Source: Pedobacter cryoconitis (GTDB lineage: Bacteria > Bacteroidota > Bacteroidia > Sphingobacteriales > Sphingobacteriaceae). From it: 64,000 nt of DNA. Positions 37,552-45,632 of this stretch are shown one piece after another. Position numbers and translations under genes: made by a program. Every line of letters starts with the position of its first letter. The stretch's first letter is position 1. Below the pieces are notes generated by a model. That model was not told the origin of the DNA. It saw nothing but the letters and a program-made list of their open reading frames with translations, and did not search any database. Where the stretch lies: positions 110,380 through 174,379 of the forward strand of contig NZ_QLLR01000007.1 of assembly GCF_003259615.1 (NCBI RefSeq), in the 5' to 3' direction.

Positions 37552-37582
37552 TTTCATAAAGCTTCTGGGGCCCTTAATTTTG
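37552..37582 (+). promoter_or_regulatory. Candidate Bacteroidota promoter for the HD-domain gene
   Basis: TTTC (37552-37555), 19 bases, then TAATTTTG (37575-37582) agrees with the -33/-7 consensus (TTTG, 19, TAnnTTTG) apart from one base. Transcription would begin near 37589, leaving a very short leader for ATG 37595, or 14 bases for ATG 37604. Confidence 0.4.
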
Positions 37583-37594
37583 GGGGTATAAAAA

Positions 37595-38254
37595 ATGGAA
37601 ATTATGTCAGTTACTACACCGAAATCTGTTGCCGGAATTGTGATTCCCGACAGTAAAATTGCAACTCAGGCCACCGAATTACTTCGTGAATATGGCACTG
37701 AATTTATCTATAACCATTCCTTAAGAGTTTTTCTTTTTTCTGCGCTAAAAGGGAACAGGGAGAAATTTGTTTATGATCCTGAATTATTATATGTCAGTTC
37801 GGTTTTTCATGATCTGGGTTTGACTAAAAAGTATTCCAGTCCGGATAAGCGTTTTGAAGTGGACGGGGCGAATGCAGCGCGTGATTTCCTGCAAGGTCAT
37901 GGTTTGCCTAAAGATGCTTTACAATTGGTCTGGGATACGATTGCTTTTCATACCACGATTGGTATTGCTGAGTATAAAGAACCAGAAGTGGCTTTAATGT
38001 ATTCTGGTGTAGGTTTGGATGTAATGGGGGAGGGTTATGAACAATTAAGTACAGCCAACAGGGAGGAAATCATTTCAGTTTTTCCGAGAACGGACTTCAA
38101 AAAGAAAATCATCCCTACCTTCTTCTCAGGTTTTGAACATAAAACGGAAACAACTTTTGGTAATATTAAAGCAGATGTCTGCGCTTATATGATCCCTGAT
38201 TTCCAGCGAAAGAACTTTTGCGATTGTATTTTATGTTCACCGTGGTCTGAATAA
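37595..38254 (+). CDS. HD-domain phosphohydrolase-like protein (cyanamide-hydratase-like subgroup)
   Basis: 219 residues. HD superfamily metal ligands are visible: YNHSLRVFLFSAL (first His), SSVFHDLGLTKKY (His-Asp pair, about residues 69-70) and DTIAFHTT (later His), followed by a conserved Asp in GVGLDVMGEG. The FEVDGANAARDFL segment and overall layout resemble the HD subgroup that includes fungal cyanamide hydratase, but no activity can be claimed. An in-frame ATG at 37604 is an alternative start. Single gene between the AraC regulator and a peptidase. Confidence 0.8.
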   Translation: MEIMSVTTPKSVAGIVIPDSKIATQATELLREYGTEFIYNHSLRVFLFSALKGNREKFVYDPELLYVSSVFHDLGLTKKYSSPDKRFEVDGANAARDFLQGHGLPKDALQLVWDTIAFHTTIGIAEYKEPEVALMYSGVGLDVMGEGYEQLSTANREEIISVFPRTDFKKKIIPTFFSGFEHKTETTFGNIKADVCAYMIPDFQRKNFCDCILCSPWSE

Positions 38255-38313
38255 TGAAGGATGACTTGCCGCAATTTTGATTATTTGTAATAAATTGAGC
38301 AAAATTTGTCAGC

Positions 38314-39963
38314 ATGAAGAAAACTATCCTTTATTTAGCCGTTGCCGGTTCCTGTTTTGCTGCCTGTAAATCAGGTGAAAAAAGTGAAACAGCAACTTCT
38401 CCGGATTCTGTAGCCATTAAAATGATTAATGATTCCAGCTTTTCCGGCCATATCCGTGTTTTAGCCTCAGATGAGTTTCAGGGCCGTAAACCATTCACTA
38501 TCGGAGAAACGAAATCTATTAATTACCTGAAAGAACAATTCAGTTTGCTGGGACTTAAGCCCGGTAATGGAGATAGCTATTTTCAGGAAGTACCGATGAT
38601 AGAGATTAAATCTGCTCCTGAAAGTAAAATGGTTTTCAAAGGAGCAGGTGGTGAAGTCACAGCAGCTTATCTGACTGGCTTTGTAGCTGCGACTAAAAGG
38701 GTACAGCCTGAAGTTAAACTGGCTAATTCAAGTCTTGTATTTGCAGGTTATGGAATTGTTGCACCGGAGTATAAGTGGAACGATTATGCAGGACTGGATG
38801 TGAAAGGAAAAACTGTAGTGGTGATGATCAATGATCCTGGATTTGCAGATTCAACACAGTTCAGAGGAAAAAATATGACTTATTACGGTCGCTGGACTTA
38901 TAAATTTGAAGAAGCTGCCCGTCAGGGTGCAGCTGGTATATTGATTATCCATGATACAGAGCCGGCTGCTTATCCGTGGTCTGTTGTGCGTAGTGGCTGG
39001 TCGAAATCTAAGCTGCAAGCAGAAGAAAAAGATAACAATATGTCAAGGGCGATCGTAGAAGGGTGGATCAGTATGGACATCGCTAAATCTTTACTGAAAA
39101 TTGGCGGTCAAAGTGAAGCTATTTTCAAAGCAGCTGGTAAACCGGGTTTCAAAGCCGTAGACTTGAAACTAAGTACTTCATTAACGATAAAGAATACGAT
39201 TAAAAAATCAATATCAAATAATGTAGTCGCTATCATTCCGGGTACTAAAAGACCTAAAGAGAATATCATTTATTCTGCACACTGGGATCATTTAGGGATT
39301 GGTGAAAAAGTGAATGGTGATTCTATTTACAATGGAGCAGTTGATAACGCGACAGGTGTGGCAGCTTTACTGGAAATCGCAGCGGCATTTCAAAAATCAC
39401 CACAAAAACCTGAACGTTCTATCGTATTTGTCTCTTTTACGGGGGAAGAACAAGGACTGATTGGTTCAGAATATTATGCGAAACATCCGGTTTATCCGGT
39501 TAGTGAGACGGTTGCCGATCTCAATATGGATATGATGGGAATTGCCGGAAAAACTAAAGATATAGTCGTTTACGGTTATGGCCAGTCAGAATTAGAAGAC
39601 TATGCAGAAGTTTCCGCAAAGAAACAAGGCAGGGTCATCGTAAAAGACCCGGTTCCTTCTTCTGGCTTGTATTACCGTTCTGACCATTTTAACTTTGCTA
39701 AGGTGGGGATTCCGTCCTTATTTACAGGTTCAGGAGTTGATAACATCAAAAACGGAAGAGCATGGGGATTAAAACAGGTAGCTGAGTATACGAAATCACG
39801 TTACCATGCACCGGGTGATAATTTTGATGCGATTACAGATTATAGTGGAATGGTGGAAGATACCCGTTTATTATTTGATATGGGCTACCGCTTAAGTCAT
39901 GAAACTACTTATCCGAAATGGAAAGAAGGTTCTGAATTCAAAGCAATAAGAGAGAAAAAATAA
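38314..39963 (+). CDS. M28-family zinc peptidase lipoprotein with PA domain
   Basis: 549 residues. The lipoprotein signal ends in FAAC (Cys about 18). A protease-associated (PA) domain lies at about 125-275 inside the fold. The M28 zinc ligands are His and Asp in SAHWDHLGIG and GAVDNATGVAAL (about 325-350), Glu-Glu in FTGEEQGLIGSEYY, Asp in DLNMDMMGI and His in YRSDHFNFAKVGIPSLF. This is an aminopeptidase type common on Bacteroidota membranes, acting in the periplasm or at the cell surface. It ends in a perfect bidirectional hairpin. Substrate unassigned. Confidence 0.92.
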   Translation: MKKTILYLAVAGSCFAACKSGEKSETATSPDSVAIKMINDSSFSGHIRVLASDEFQGRKPFTIGETKSINYLKEQFSLLGLKPGNGDSYFQEVPMIEIKSAPESKMVFKGAGGEVTAAYLTGFVAATKRVQPEVKLANSSLVFAGYGIVAPEYKWNDYAGLDVKGKTVVVMINDPGFADSTQFRGKNMTYYGRWTYKFEEAARQGAAGILIIHDTEPAAYPWSVVRSGWSKSKLQAEEKDNNMSRAIVEGWISMDIAKSLLKIGGQSEAIFKAAGKPGFKAVDLKLSTSLTIKNTIKKSISNNVVAIIPGTKRPKENIIYSAHWDHLGIGEKVNGDSIYNGAVDNATGVAALLEIAAAFQKSPQKPERSIVFVSFTGEEQGLIGSEYYAKHPVYPVSETVADLNMDMMGIAGKTKDIVVYGYGQSELEDYAEVSAKKQGRVIVKDPVPSSGLYYRSDHFNFAKVGIPSLFTGSGVDNIKNGRAWGLKQVAEYTKSRYHAPGDNFDAITDYSGMVEDTRLLFDMGYRLSHETTYPKWKEGSEFKAIREKK

Positions 39964-40014
39964 TATTAAATGATCAGGGAGCTTATAAAATAAGCTCCCT
40001 GATCATTTAATATT
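39962..40014. terminator. Perfect 24-bp bidirectional terminator hairpin
   Basis: The arms at 39962-39985 and 39991-40014 are exact complements around a 5-base loop; the GC core (GATCAGGGAGC) is flanked by A/T-rich ends that give T-runs on both strands. It serves the convergent M28 peptidase and MntR genes and includes part of the peptidase stop codon. Confidence 0.93.
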
Positions 40015-40042
40015 ATTTCACTGGTCAATTTATCTTTTTTTA

Positions 40043-40702
40043 TCAATCTATAATCAGCAGGATATTATCTGTCATCTTGCTGGATACTGTTTTTGGGGCA
40101 CTGCCATCAATAACAATCACCATAGACTGATCAAAGTCTAATTTATCTATCACTTCTATTTTTGAGCCTAGCCCCAGATTAAGCTGCTTCAGGTATTTTA
40201 AAAACGGAGTGGAGGTGTCCCTTACGCTACCGACTTTACCTGCCTGGTTAATCTTCAGTTCACTCAAACGTTTATTGGCATAAACAGGCATCTGGCCATT
40301 GGAAGCGGGAATAGGATCTCCATGCGGATCAAATGCCGGATTCCCTAAAAAATCATCCAGTTTTTTTGCCAGTTGTTCATCATGGATATGTTCCAGCTGT
40401 TCGGCAATATGGTGAACTTCATGCCAGTCATAATTTAGTTTCTCCACTAAAAAAACTTCCCATAATCTATGTTTACGGATAATATCAAGGGCAACAGTTT
40501 CTCCTGTAACCGTTAAAATCGCACCCTGAGTTTTATCATAGGTAATTAATTCTTTTTCCTTTAGTTTTCTCAGCATATCAATTACTGAGGCAGGATTGTT
40601 CTCTAAAACATCAGCTATGGCCTTAAGACTGACCTTACTTTCACTTTTACTGATGTGATAAATCGTTTTCAGATAGTTTTCCTCAGAATAGGTTTTCTTC
40701 AT
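40043..40702 (-). CDS. MntR/DtxR-family metal-dependent repressor with FeoA-like domain
   Basis: 219 residues from the ATG at 40702 (the frame extends to a TTG at 40723 but MKKTYSEENYLKTIY is the usual start). An N-terminal winged helix (about 1-65: VSLKAIADVLENNPASVIDML), a dimerisation/metal-binding part (about 70-140, with HEVHHIAEQLEHIHD and GDPIP) and a C-terminal SH3/FeoA-like domain (about 150-219) match the Mn/Fe-responsive DtxR family. A perfect palindrome 50 bases upstream in its promoter suggests autoregulation. Whether Mn or Fe is sensed cannot be decided here. Confidence 0.92.
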   Translation of the reverse strand: MKKTYSEENYLKTIYHISKSESKVSLKAIADVLENNPASVIDMLRKLKEKELITYDKTQGAILTVTGETVALDIIRKHRLWEVFLVEKLNYDWHEVHHIAEQLEHIHDEQLAKKLDDFLGNPAFDPHGDPIPASNGQMPVYANKRLSELKINQAGKVGSVRDTSTPFLKYLKQLNLGLGSKIEVIDKLDFDQSMVIVIDGSAPKTVSSKMTDNILLIID

Positions 40703-40751
40703 TTTATAGCTTCTCCGGCACAAAAGTAAATAAATATTACTTACTGTATTG

Positions 40752-40769
40752 AATTAGACAAAACTAATT
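40752..40769. promoter_or_regulatory. Candidate MntR/DtxR operator in a divergent promoter
   Basis: AATTAG, six bases, CTAATT: a perfect inverted repeat. On the minus strand it contains TAGTTTTG, a match to the -7 element for the mntR-type gene (40759-40766). On the plus strand it fills the space between TTG (40749-40751) and TATATTTG (40773-40780) of a rightward promoter. One bound repressor could shut both. Confidence 0.55.
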
Positions 40770-40868
40770 ACTTATATTTGTGTTATCTTATTTATATGTT
40801 TAAATAGATCTAAATGTTTAAACTTGTATAATTAATATGCGATTTGAAGGAGGACTGCGTTAAATAGG

Positions 40869-40918
40869 CAGGTGATGTCTGATTCACCATTTTTCAGGTG
40901 ATGTCAATTCACCATTTA
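40869..40918 (+). repeat. Two tandem copies of a GGTGA...TCACC element
   Basis: CAGGTGATGTCTGATTCACC (from 40869) and CAGGTGATGTCAATTCACC (from 40895) are near-identical tandem units, each followed by ATTT. Each unit is itself an inverted repeat (GGTGA/TCACC), so the leader RNA could form two small hairpins just before the small gene at 40939. Confidence 0.75.
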
Positions 40919-40938
40919 TATTATTTACTTACAAATAT

Positions 40939-41124
40939 ATGGAAGTAGCAATTACCGTACTCGAAAATGAAATCAGAAATAAGTCAACATTTCTGAAAAA
41001 AGAAGACCTGATGAGAAAAGATCTGAAACAAGCCACCTTAATGATGAAAGATATTTCTAAACTTAAAACGGCAGTTAAACTATTAAAAGATCACCATCAG
41101 CGGAAAGAAAGGATACACTTGTAA
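40939..41124 (+). CDS. Small hypothetical helical protein
   Basis: 61 residues, highly charged (many Lys/Glu) and probably all helical (MEVAITVLENEIRNKSTFLK start; KLKTAVKLLKDHHQRK near the end). It is not recognised. Support for a real gene: a Bacteroidota-like promoter (TTG 40749, TATATTTG 40773), a structured leader with tandem hairpins, and a terminator at 41202. Heptad-like hydrophobic spacing suggests a coiled coil. No function can be proposed. Confidence 0.55.
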   Translation: MEVAITVLENEIRNKSTFLKKEDLMRKDLKQATLMMKDISKLKTAVKLLKDHHQRKERIHL

Positions 41125-41201
41125 AATTGTTTATAAGCAAAGGATTGATTTTTTAAAGCGCAATCTTCTGGTTTTTTCAAAAGTTAAATTTAAGTTGATA
41201 G

Positions 41202-41238
41202 TGGCCTCGGCGTGGTTCCCGGGGCCATATCTTTTTAT
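41202..41238 (+). terminator. Terminator after the small gene
   Basis: TGGCCTCGG and CCGGGGCCA form a 9-bp stem (one G:U) with an 8-base loop, followed by TATCTTTTTATTT. It sits 78 bases after the stop of the small gene at 40939. Confidence 0.8.
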
Positions 41239-41276
41239 TTCAATTATTTTTTACTTATTTAATTCATCTTTAGGTG

Positions 41277-41308
41277 TTTGGTTAATAATTATTCTATATT
41301 TATATTTA
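41277..41308 (+). promoter_or_regulatory. Candidate promoter for the 63-residue gene
   Basis: TTTG (41277-41280), 20 bases, then TATATTTA (41301-41308), one base from the -7 consensus. The leader to ATG 41337 would be about 22 bases. Confidence 0.4.
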
Positions 41309-41336
41309 AATTCCCTAGCCAAATTATTATTAACCC

Positions 41337-41528
41337 ATGCAACCTCAACCCACTCAAAACTCTGAGGAGTTATTACAAAATCAGGATGAATACAGCTACA
41401 TCCCTTTTGATGGTTTTGTAAATGTAAATGACATCGTCAGCAGAAGAAGGCAGCTGAGAAGTGCTGAGTTCAATGTTCCAGAACAAACGTGGGAAATAAA
41501 TATGGAGCATCCTGCTGTGACGCTGTAA
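41337..41528 (+). CDS. Small hypothetical protein
   Basis: 63 residues with a Gln/Asn/Glu-rich first part and the segment YSYIPFDGFVNVNDIVSRRR in the middle. Unrecognised. Gene status rests on a plausible promoter and leader and on a sequence composition that looks protein-like (aromatic clusters, no low-complexity run). It may belong with the histidine kinase starting 96 bases later. Confidence 0.5.
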   Translation: MQPQPTQNSEELLQNQDEYSYIPFDGFVNVNDIVSRRRQLRSAEFNVPEQTWEINMEHPAVTL

Positions 41529-41602
41529 AAGATCAGTTCGTCACGATCAATTCATCAATTCTTTGGGTAAATTAATTTTTTACTTATATTCAAAGTATCT
41601 AT

Positions 41603-41618
41603 TATATCATTTGATATA
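41603..41618. promoter_or_regulatory. 16-bp perfect palindrome just before the histidine kinase start
   Basis: TATATCA-TT-TGATATA ends 6 bases before the ATG at 41625. The position is compatible with an operator or a translation-affecting hairpin; the protein is unknown. Confidence 0.45.
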
Positions 41619-41624
41619 CTGCTG

Positions 41625-43388
41625 ATGAAACTATTCACTACCTATGTCACTGCCAAAAGGTGTCTTTACCTTCTTTTGCTAATTCTTTTATTAGTTATTT
41701 TTTCGGGTGTATTTAACTTTCTGTCCCGGCAGGTGATCTTAATTCTGCATCTTATCTTGCTGCTTACTGTGCTTTTGTTGTTTGTAGTGTTTTCTGCTCA
41801 GGAGAAAAAAAATAACAAGAGAAAGGCTAAGGAGGAAGCTAAAATCAAAAAACAGGCTGGAATTGAACAGGCGGCCAGTAATGTAATTGAAGAAACAAAC
41901 AGCAATGTTTCTGAAAATGAAAACGGCTTTATAACGATTGCAGATCAGATCCCATTTATGGTTTGGCGCTCAGATCCCGATGGAAGATGTATTTACGTCA
42001 ATAAAAAATGGATACAATTTACGGGGATGAGCTATCAAGATAGCCTGGGTTTTGGATTTGCGAAACCAATGGCTATTCCTGAAAATCAGCATAGGAGGCA
42101 GGAGTGGTGGAAGCTGATTAAAGGGCATCAGCCTTATGAAATAAAGTTCCAGCTCAAAAATGTATCCGGAGAATTGCGCTGGGTAATGGCCAGAGCCAAT
42201 GCCTATCATACAGGCACCGAGTTTATGGGGTATATCGGAAGTATCATTGATATTACAGACCAGGAACATTCTACGATAGCCATTCAGGAGTTATCAGACC
42301 GTAAAGACGAATTCCTGAGTATTGCAAGCCATGAACTTAAAACTCCGCTAACAAGTATCAAGGCACTTTTTCAATTGATAGGCAGAAGTATAACTCCGGA
42401 TCATAAAATCTATCATTTCCTGGAAAGAGCCAATACTAATGTACTGAGGCTTGAAAAACTGATTGCGAATTTACTGGATGTATCAAAAATCAATGCTGGA
42501 AAGTTAAGCTATGAGTATACAGAGTTCGCTTTTGATCAGATGCTGGAAGATGCAGTACTAAGTATGCAGGATATTGCGCCTCATCATCATTTTATTCTGC
42601 ATAAGCCGGATGCTGTGAACTTTACAGGTGATAAATTCAGACTGGAGCAGGTGATCTATAATTTTTTATCCAATGCCGTCAAATACTCACCGCAGGGAAA
42701 AGAGATCATTGTAAGCTCGGAAGTTAACAACGGCAATATCATTGTTGCTGTACAGGACTTTGGGATCGGGATAAAACGCGAGAACCTGGCCAATATTTTT
42801 GACAGGTATTACCGGGTGGATAATACCATTATGAAATTTGACGGATTGGGGTTAGGGCTGTTCATTTCCTCGGAAATTATTAAAAGGCATAACGGGAGTT
42901 TCTGGATCGAGAGTGAATTGGGAATCGGGGCTACTTTTTACTTTATTCTGCCGCTTACTGAACAGCACCTGCATGCAGAAGTCCATACAGATGAGTTTAG
43001 TTATTATCAGGATGAAACTATTTCGGTACAGGTCAATGCAGCGGCAAACAGACTGGATGTAAACTGGACAGGTTATCAAAACTTTAAAAGTGTACAGGAC
43101 GGCTGTCTGATTATGCTCGACCTGGTGAAAAAAAATCGGGTTGCTACCATATTAAATGATAATACTGAAGTGCGCGGAAATTGGTCGGAAGCTTCAGACT
43201 GGGTTGCTGCAGAATGTTTACCGGCATTGGCAGAAGCGGGGGTTCAGCATCTTGCCTGGATCTATTCTCCAAGCAGCTTTAGCCAGCTTGCCGCTGAAAA
43301 GAGCGCGGCCCCCTTGAAGAGTACGATCAACATTCAATTTTTTAAGGAAAAGGCCGCTGCTATTCAGTGGATTGAGACTTTGTCCTAA
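41625..43388 (+). CDS. PAS-domain sensor histidine kinase with extra C-terminal STAS/SpoIIAA-like domain
   Basis: 587 residues. Two close membrane helices (about 12-30 and 35-52) precede a Lys-rich linker and a PAS/PAC domain (about 100-215, FMVWRSDPDGRCIYVNKKWI). HisKA has phospho-acceptor His236 in IASHELKTPLTSIK; the HATPase domain (about 335-450) shows NFLSNAVKYSP, FGIGIKREN and GLGLGLFISSEI. Residues about 465-587 form a further domain (VNWTGYQNFKSVQDGCLIML; NTEVRGNWSEASDWVAAECL; IQFFKEKAAAIQWIE) resembling stand-alone SpoIIAA/STAS-like proteins of Bacteroidota. No response regulator gene lies beside it. The STAS comparison is inference. Confidence 0.88.
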   Translation: MKLFTTYVTAKRCLYLLLLILLLVIFSGVFNFLSRQVILILHLILLLTVLLLFVVFSAQEKKNNKRKAKEEAKIKKQAGIEQAASNVIEETNSNVSENENGFITIADQIPFMVWRSDPDGRCIYVNKKWIQFTGMSYQDSLGFGFAKPMAIPENQHRRQEWWKLIKGHQPYEIKFQLKNVSGELRWVMARANAYHTGTEFMGYIGSIIDITDQEHSTIAIQELSDRKDEFLSIASHELKTPLTSIKALFQLIGRSITPDHKIYHFLERANTNVLRLEKLIANLLDVSKINAGKLSYEYTEFAFDQMLEDAVLSMQDIAPHHHFILHKPDAVNFTGDKFRLEQVIYNFLSNAVKYSPQGKEIIVSSEVNNGNIIVAVQDFGIGIKRENLANIFDRYYRVDNTIMKFDGLGLGLFISSEIIKRHNGSFWIESELGIGATFYFILPLTEQHLHAEVHTDEFSYYQDETISVQVNAAANRLDVNWTGYQNFKSVQDGCLIMLDLVKKNRVATILNDNTEVRGNWSEASDWVAAECLPALAEAGVQHLAWIYSPSSFSQLAAEKSAAPLKSTINIQFFKEKAAAIQWIETLS

Positions 43389-43481
43389 GTTTCAATAAAT
43401 TTCAGTTCGTAACATTTTTTTGTGTAATACATAGGCAATTCCTTACATTGTATATAAATCAATTTATTAAATAAGAATCTT

Positions 43482-44072
43482 ATGAAAAAATTACTTTCGT
43501 TAGTGGCTATTTTAAGTTTATGGGTAAGCTTAACAATGGCACAAACCGCTGCACCTGCAACAGTTAAGGTTAAAAAAGATGGTACTCCAGATAAGCGTTA
43601 CACGCCTGCAAAAGAGACAAAAACTACAACAAAACTAAAGAAAGATGGTACGCCTGACAAGCGTTATACGACAACTACAACTACAAAAGTCTCTCCTCCG
43701 GATAAAACAGTAAATAAAGAAAAAGCAAGTAAAGTCACTAAAGTTACGACCACTACAAAACCAGTTACGGCAGCTCCTGCTGCTACAGCCGCGCCTGGAA
43801 CTGTCAGACTTAAAAAAGACGGTACGCCAGATAAGCGTTATACCAATGCAGCCACACCAGCGGCCGCCCCTGTGCAAGAAACAAAAACTACAGTCACTAA
43901 AGCAACCAGAGCACCTAAAGCTGCTGTCGCACCGGCTGCAAAAGATTACAAACCGACAGTTGACAGAAGTATTTCAGGGCCAAATGGAGAAGAAATCCTT
44001 ACTGGACCGCGTGGTGGAAAATATTATATCAATAAAAATGGAAATAAAACTTATGTAAAGAGAGAGGGATAA
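43482..44072 (+). CDS. Secreted basic repeat protein (PBCV basic-adaptor-like KKDGTPDKRY repeats)
   Basis: 196 residues with a signal peptide (1-20, ending TMAQ). The sequence (V/L)KKDGTPDKRYT occurs three times (about residues 28, 51 and 110), separated by Thr/Lys/Ala/Pro-rich low-complexity linkers. The C-terminus carries GPNGEEILTGPRGGKYYI and NGNKTYVKREG. The repeats resemble the PBCV-specific basic adaptor motif (PF08789). The protein is very basic and probably disordered, so binding to an anionic polymer or nucleic acid is possible. Monocistronic. Confidence 0.75.
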   Translation: MKKLLSLVAILSLWVSLTMAQTAAPATVKVKKDGTPDKRYTPAKETKTTTKLKKDGTPDKRYTTTTTTKVSPPDKTVNKEKASKVTKVTTTTKPVTAAPAATAAPGTVRLKKDGTPDKRYTNAATPAAAPVQETKTTVTKATRAPKAAVAPAAKDYKPTVDRSISGPNGEEILTGPRGGKYYINKNGNKTYVKREG

Positions 44073-44203
44073 TACAAAACTTTAAGTTAAATAACTAGCA
44101 AATCGACTTGCGAAAACAATTTACTAAAGGAGAATAAAACACCTTTATATCTTTTATATTAAATATAGATAGCTGAAATTTAAGTAATTAACATTTTTAT
44201 TTG

Positions 44204-44233
44204 TTGTTTAATTCTAAAGATATTTTATATTTG
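44204..44233 (+). promoter_or_regulatory. Consensus Bacteroidota promoter (TTG, 19, TATATTTG)
   Basis: TTG (44204-44206), exactly 19 bases, then TATATTTG (44226-44233). It is the best -33/-7 match noticed by eye in the window. A transcript from here would start near 44240. Confidence 0.65.
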
Positions 44234-44239
44234 TATTGT

Positions 44240-44310
44240 CCTTATGACACCACCAGTTCATATGAATTGATGACACGGGGCCGGGTAGACTGAACAATGC
44301 CCGGCCTTTC
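44240..44310 (+). ncRNA. Candidate small RNA or transcription attenuator
   Basis: About 70 bases lie between the promoter at 44204 and an intrinsic terminator (stem GGCCGGG 44279-44285 with CCCGGCC 44300-44306, then TTTCTT). Inside is an eight-codon frame ATG ACA CCA CCA GTT CAT followed by ATG AAT TGA (44245-44271). The VOC gene starts 35 bases after the terminator. It is therefore either an independent small RNA or a leader controlling the VOC gene by attenuation. Confidence 0.5.
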
Positions 44311-44344
44311 TTATTTCAACCCCCCTTTTTAATAATTAGCCCAT

Positions 44345-44821
44345 ATGAAACCTCATGCTTTTTTGCTTGCACTCTGCTTATTTGCGGGCGCTATAAATCA
44401 ATCATTTGCGCAGACTTCTGCAAAAAAAGAACCCGCAGTACTGAACCACATTGCTGTTTATGTGACAGATCTTACAAAAAGTACCGCATTTTATGAAAAA
44501 CTACTGAACCTTAAACAAATTCAGGAACCCTTTAAAGACGGTAAACATATTTGGTTTACGCTTGGGGCTGCCGGACAAATGCACTTAATCCTTGGTGCAA
44601 AACAAATCACTGTTCATGATAAAAATGAACACCTGTGTTTTAGTGTAAGTTCAATCCCTGATTTTATTAAAGTACTGGATCAGGAGAAAATCGAGTATGC
44701 CAACTGGCCGGGTACGGCTAAAGAGCCGACCATCAGAGTAGATGGTGTAAAGCAAATCTATTTCCAGGACCCTGACGGACACTGGCTTGAAGTCAATGAT
44801 GACGTTAAACCTGGAAAATAA
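44345..44821 (+). CDS. Secreted VOC/glyoxalase-fold protein
   Basis: 158 residues with a signal peptide (1-22, ending SFAQ). The rest is one VOC domain: NHIAVYVTDLTKSTAFYEKLL (first metal-side His), HIWFTLGAAGQMHLILGA, and FQDPDGHWLEVND at the end with the final Glu. This resembles lactoylglutathione lyase or antibiotic-resistance folds, but periplasmic export is unusual for a glyoxalase, so the true substrate is unknown. A strong promoter plus terminator lie in its leader. Confidence 0.87.
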   Translation: MKPHAFLLALCLFAGAINQSFAQTSAKKEPAVLNHIAVYVTDLTKSTAFYEKLLNLKQIQEPFKDGKHIWFTLGAAGQMHLILGAKQITVHDKNEHLCFSVSSIPDFIKVLDQEKIEYANWPGTAKEPTIRVDGVKQIYFQDPDGHWLEVNDDVKPGK

Positions 44822-44897
44822 CCTAAACCAAGGAAAATAACTTGAAGCCTGGAAAGTACCGTAGGCATAAAAAATAACGTAAAGCACAATAAATAAG

Positions 44898-45620
44898 ATG
44901 AATACAGATTATTCCAAAAGCGCGACAACAGAAGAAATCAGAACCAGATTTGACCAGGACGTAGAAAGGTTTTCTAACCTGGATACCGGGCAATTGACCA
45001 CGATAGATGCACCATTGACGATGGAGCTTTGTACAGCAGCAGCACACTATATCAACCCTGCAGCAACAGAACTGCTTGATATAGGCTGCGGCGCGGGTAA
45101 CTACACTTTAAAAATGCTGAGTAAAACAGCTAACCTGAATTGTACGCTGAACGATCTGAGTTTACCTATGCTGGAAAGGGCGAAAGAACGCGTAAGTGCT
45201 CAGACCACCGGGACTGTAACGATCATACAAGCCGATATGCGTCAGCTTGAATTACCAGATTCACATTTTGATATTATCCTTGCTGCGGCAGTTTTACATC
45301 ATCTTCGGGAGGATGCAGATTGGGAATTTGTTTTCAGTAAACTGTATCAAAGCTTGAAACCTGGCGGAAGCATTTGGATTTCCGATTTGATTGCGCACGA
45401 TTCACCAGCAATCACCCAGCTTTTTAAAGACCAGTACGGCGCTTACCTGGAAACACTGGGTGGTGTAGAATACAGGGAAAAAGTATTCAATTATATTGCC
45501 TATGAAGATACCCCGCGTTCGGTCGGATACCAGGTAGATCTACTGCGCAAAGTAGGTTTCAAAAACATAGAAATACTGCATAAAAACTCGTGTTTTGCCG
45601 CTTTTGGTGGTGTAAAATAG
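44898..45620 (+). CDS. SAM-dependent class I methyltransferase
   Basis: 240 residues. SAM-binding motif I is LLDIGCGAGNYTLKML (about 58-73), motif II contains ADMRQLELPDSHFDIILAA, and motif III is LYQSLKPGGSIWISDL. The fold matches small-molecule methyltransferases (Methyltransf_11/25). It starts 76 bases after the VOC gene. No partner points to the substrate. Confidence 0.88.
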   Translation: MNTDYSKSATTEEIRTRFDQDVERFSNLDTGQLTTIDAPLTMELCTAAAHYINPAATELLDIGCGAGNYTLKMLSKTANLNCTLNDLSLPMLERAKERVSAQTTGTVTIIQADMRQLELPDSHFDIILAAAVLHHLREDADWEFVFSKLYQSLKPGGSIWISDLIAHDSPAITQLFKDQYGAYLETLGGVEYREKVFNYIAYEDTPRSVGYQVDLLRKVGFKNIEILHKNSCFAAFGGVK

Positions 45621-45632
45621 GATTATTAAGCT

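Noticed and set aside
40703..40723. Seven-residue extension of the MntR-type regulator
   Set aside because: It starts from TTG and does not match the conserved start MKKTYSEENY.
40869..40918. CRISPR-like array
   Set aside because: Only two adjoining repeat units without unique spacers and no cas genes in the window.
43635..43877. Cys/Arg-rich antisense frame in the repeat protein gene
   Set aside because: It is the complement of the Thr/Lys/Ala low-complexity coding sequence and has no independent support.
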